The position numbers and the translations under genes were made by a program. A stretch of 8,363 bases of DNA, taken from an uncultured Eubacterium sp. GTDB taxonomy: Bacteria; Bacillota_A; Clostridia; Lachnospirales; Lachnospiraceae. The stretch's first letter is position 1. Every line of letters starts with the position of its first letter. Of this stretch, positions 6,444 to 8,363 are shown one piece after another. The stretch lies in NCBI GenBank assembly GCA_948759685.1, contig CAQBGY010000132.1, forward strand, positions 1 through 8,363. The letters are read 5' to 3'. The notes under the pieces were generated by a model. That model saw only the letters and a list, made by a program, of their open reading frames with translations. It was not told the DNA's origin and made no database searches.

Positions 6444-6452
6444 TGTGCGAAT
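6423..6452 (+). repeat. 30-bp near-perfect palindrome, likely recombinase site
   Basis: ATTCGCA (6423-6429) and TGCGAAT (6446-6452) flank the perfect palindrome AAAAGTATACTTTT (6431-6444); only the pair 6430/6445 fails. The size is close to the 28-bp crossover site of gamma-delta-type resolvases, and the centre is AT. The left copy around 6303-6323 keeps the core and only one arm. It could also be a transcription factor operator. Confidence 0.65.
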
Positions 6453-6469
6453 CGAGGAAAAACTTCGAT
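6451..6469 (+). repeat. Small hairpin in the cargo leader
   Basis: A 7-bp stem with one G-U pair (6451-6457/6463-6469) closes an AAAAA loop. It overlaps the last two bases of the large palindrome. There is no U-tract, so it is not a terminator; it may shape the 5' leader of the cargo message. The rest of the gap up to 6530 shows nothing more that I can support. Confidence 0.35.
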
Positions 6470-6546
6470 GAATATTAGAAAAATGTGGTGTTAAAGACGA
6501 TATCCCAGAGAGAAAGAGATAATGTGAATATGAGGAGGATGGGGAC

Positions 6547-7101
6547 ATGCCTAAAACTGATAAAGAAGGACGAGAATATATTGAACAGGACGGAAAGAGA
6601 TATTATAGAGATTTTTTTGGAAATTGGAATGCTGAAACTGATATTTTTGGAAATGAAAAAGTAAATACTGATATTTTTGGAAACCCTAAAGTTGAAACTG
6701 ATATTTTTGGCAATCAAAAAATAGAAACTGACTGGCTGGGCAATCCATATGTTGAACCAGAGAAGAAAGACGATTCTGGTTGCTATCTCACAACAGCGTG
6801 TATGAGAGCAAAGTCCGCTCGATTTGACGATAACTGTGAAGAACTCAGCATATTGAGAAAGTTTCGTGATACATATGTTAAAGATTATCATCCGGAAACA
6901 ATACAGGAATATTATGAAAAAGCACCATTGATTGTAAAAAAAATAGGAGAGCAAGACGAGTCGCAGACTATTTATGTGAGGATGTATAGAGAACTTGTTA
7001 TCGGTACTTTAAGTCTTATTAAAAAGGGAAGAAATGAGGAAGCATTTGACTTGTATAAAGAATATTGTGATTCTTTATACAACAAATATTGTATCGCATA
7101 G
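6547..7101 (+). CDS. Repeat protein with CFI-box-like C-terminal domain
   Basis: The ATG follows GGAGG (6534-6538) by 8 bases. The 184-residue product has no signal peptide or membrane segment. Residues 21-70 are five tandem 10-residue units of the form TDIFGNxKVE; the middle three are near identical, while the first (RDFFGNWNAE) and last (TDWLGNPYVE) are diverged. A short charged linker leads to GCYLTTACMRAK (78-89), then NCEELSILRKFRDTYV (96-111) and YYEKAPLIVKKIG (122-134). This order (Cys-aromatic-aliphatic-x-T-A, then LRxFRD, then YYxxxP) resembles what is called a CFI-box C-terminal domain, whose function is to my knowledge not settled. A helical tail ends in CDSLYNKYCIA. It begins an AT-rich three-gene run, 263 bases after the small recombinase. 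I infer no reaction. Confidence 0.75.
   Translation: MPKTDKEGREYIEQDGKRYYRDFFGNWNAETDIFGNEKVNTDIFGNPKVETDIFGNQKIETDWLGNPYVEPEKKDDSGCYLTTACMRAKSARFDDNCEELSILRKFRDTYVKDYHPETIQEYYEKAPLIVKKIGEQDESQTIYVRMYRELVIGTLSLIKKGRNEEAFDLYKEYCDSLYNKYCIA
6607..6756 (+). repeat. Five tandem 30-bp coding repeats
   Basis: The units start at 6607, 6637, 6667, 6697 and 6727 and encode 10 residues each. ACTGATATTTTTGG is identical at the start of units 2, 3 and 4, so these copies look recently duplicated; units 1 and 5 are older. Copy number could vary by slippage without changing the frame. Confidence 0.85.
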
Positions 7102-7113
7102 GGAGGTGAAGGA

Positions 7114-7320
7114 ATGAATCGACCACCAGAAATTTCAAGAAGAGAGTTAGAAGAATCCGGAGAGATACTCAGAGAGAAAGAAAATATACAGGGTCAATCT
7201 GACCAAAATCAGAGACAGACGACAGATTGGGATTCTCTTAAGGATGTACCTTTCAGAGGAGATCAGGAAGAAGAAGCATCTTCTAAAGAGTACGCAGATG
7301 AGGAAGAGATGTGTATGTAA
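7114..7320 (+). CDS. Small acidic protein of unknown function
   Basis: This 68-residue gene starts at an ATG 7 bases after a very strong GGAGGTGA site (GGAGG at 7102-7106), 12 bases after the previous stop, so it is very likely translated in the same operon. The product is hydrophilic: an N-terminal stretch EISRRELEESGEILREKE (6-23, probably helix), a Gln-rich patch (about 27-35, QGQSDQNQR), TTDWDSLKDVPF (36-47) and a strongly acidic end with EEEASSKEYADEEEM. I do not recognise it. It has no signal peptide, membrane segment or catalytic motif. Its stop codon is followed with no gap by the start of the next gene, in the same frame, which suggests coupled translation and a role as partner, inhibitor or substrate of the neighbours. 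Confidence 0.72.
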   Translation: MNRPPEISRRELEESGEILREKENIQGQSDQNQRQTTDWDSLKDVPFRGDQEEEASSKEYADEEEMCM

Positions 7321-8363
7321 ATGAGAAAAAGCATTACAGGTATTTCAAATGCAAAAATGCAGGATTTAAATCATGTAAAGCAGATAGAGAGGACATTCAC
7401 AATATATAGCACTTTTGACGGATTTCAATATTATAAGGATAAACTTCTTTTTCAAGAACGTTGCATTTATGAAGATCTTAAGACTGGGATTTTGTCATTT
7501 AGTGAAAAAATAGATATATCACCATGTGAAAAAAAGGTTGAAATTGAAAAAATATACAGATACGTGATGCTTGATACACCGATGATTTTTCATGTAGATA
7601 AATGCAATGTTTTTATGGATGGAAAGAAGATTTCTGTACGACCAAAATATAAAATGTCCTCAAGTATCTATAAAGATATCAAAGACGAGTGCTTATCGAC
7701 AATAAACAAGATTAAGAACCTAGTAGAAAAAGAGAATGAATGGGGTATTTTGTTCGAAATTCACACATATTTGATAGACACAGTATTGTATCATGAAGGT
7801 GGTGGTGAGCATGATATAACAGGACCGTTTTTGAAAAATTCGGGAGTATGTGATGGTATTGCAAAAGCGGTAAAAAGCATTTGTGATTATGTTGCTTTCC
7901 CTTGTGTTGTGATAGAGGGTGAGGCGCAGAGGGCGGATGGAAAAATAGGAAGACATGCATGGAATGCGATTAAGATAGATGGGAAATGGAATTATTATGA
8001 TTTTACTTTTGACATAACGCTAAATCAAAACAATCCGTGTAAAAGTATCAAATGTGTAGATTATTTTGGCTTGGATTACAGACGAATGAGCAATGACCAT
8101 TTTTCTTGGAGTACAAAGTTGGATACAAATAATCAGCATGCTGATTATTTTGCCAAATTCAAGCTTGTTATTGCTTGTCAAGGTGAACTTGAGAATATGG
8201 TTTTTCGAGGAATGGAAAAAGGCAATTCTGATTTTACATTTCGTATATCCGAGCATTGGAGAGAATTTGCTATTGGAGATTCTCTTGAAAAGATAATCAA
8301 TATTGCTATGAAAAAATATAATCAGAGTTATCGGTATACATATGTCTTTAACGAGAAACAAAG
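7321..8363 (+). CDS. Transglutaminase-like cysteine enzyme (3' end outside window)
   Basis: The frame is open from ATG 7321 through the window end (347 residues visible, no stop). A transglutaminase-like core is clear: NSGVCDGIAKA (173-183) with nucleophile Cys177, GRHAWNAIKIDGKW (210-223) with His212, and YYDFTFD (225-231) with Asp227, in the Cys-His-Asp order and spacing of the family. The helical lead-in 112-160 fits the helices before the core. Residues 1-110 are an unassigned N-terminal region, and after about 235 comes a C-terminal region I do not recognise. No signal peptide is present, so it is probably cytoplasmic. The family includes proteases, peptide hydrolases and crosslinking enzymes; the substrate is unknown. 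The start abuts the TAA of the acidic protein; AGGAAGAG at 7301-7308 could serve as its ribosome binding site. It is AT-rich: 17 of the first 60 bases are G or C by hand count. Confidence 0.82.
   Translation, partial: MRKSITGISNAKMQDLNHVKQIERTFTIYSTFDGFQYYKDKLLFQERCIYEDLKTGILSFSEKIDISPCEKKVEIEKIYRYVMLDTPMIFHVDKCNVFMDGKKISVRPKYKMSSSIYKDIKDECLSTINKIKNLVEKENEWGILFEIHTYLIDTVLYHEGGGEHDITGPFLKNSGVCDGIAKAVKSICDYVAFPCVVIEGEAQRADGKIGRHAWNAIKIDGKWNYYDFTFDITLNQNNPCKSIKCVDYFGLDYRRMSNDHFSWSTKLDTNNQHADYFAKFKLVIACQGELENMVFRGMEKGNSDFTFRISEHWREFAIGDSLEKIINIAMKKYNQSYRYTYVFNEKQ

Noticed and set aside
6303..6452. Miniature transposable element (MITE) with terminal inverted repeats
   Set aside because: The inverted repeats would fit, but I see no target-site duplication next to them, and the palindromic cores beside a serine recombinase explain them better. 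It remains a weaker alternative.
7712..7960. Minus-strand open frames opposite the transglutaminase-like gene
   Set aside because: They are antisense to a frame that carries a complete Cys-His-Asp motif set, and they have no ribosome binding sites.

Overview
The window looks like part of an integrative and mobilizable (or plasmid-borne) element from a low- to mid-GC Firmicute, most likely a gut clostridium of the Lachnospiraceae type. The reasons are the style of its proteins (a large serine recombinase ending in a DUF4368-like region, a ParM/StbA-type actin ATPase, a MobA/MobL-type relaxase), strong GGAGG ribosome binding sites, and U-tract intrinsic terminators. No host housekeeping gene is present. 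The lineage is inferred from family resemblance only.

Layout, all genes on the + strand. (1) 1-1586: the C-terminal three quarters of a large serine recombinase; its catalytic domain lies left of the window. (2) 1625-3128: a two-gene ParM-like / ParR-like DNA segregation module, closed by a terminator at 3145-3180. (3) 3181-3880: a 700-base non-coding stretch that is unusually rich in structure. First comes a possible promoter, then four short hairpins separated by A-rich AAGGGC spacers, then a long compound terminator at 3371-3419. After that, a GC-richer block of about 460 bases holds one inverted repeat after another, immediately upstream of the relaxase gene; this is the best place for an origin of transfer. 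(4) 3881-5569: MobA/MobL-family relaxase. (5) 5666-6283: a small serine recombinase of the resolvase/invertase type. (6) 6284-6546: an intergenic region holding two 22-bp inverted repeats (21 of 22 identical) around a 97-bp spacer that contains a possible promoter pointing at the downstream genes. (7) 6547-8363: an AT-rich cargo operon of a repeat-containing CFI-box-like protein, a small acidic protein and a transglutaminase-like cysteine enzyme that runs off the right edge.

How it may work together: the large recombinase would move the element in and out of its site, ParM/ParR would hold the free form in dividing cells, and the relaxase acting at the structured region would mobilize it. The small recombinase next to the inverted repeats suggests that the cargo operon may be switched on and off by inversion of a promoter segment. 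That switch, the hairpin array and the cargo trio are the least explained parts. All functional statements come from reading motifs by eye; no database search was run.
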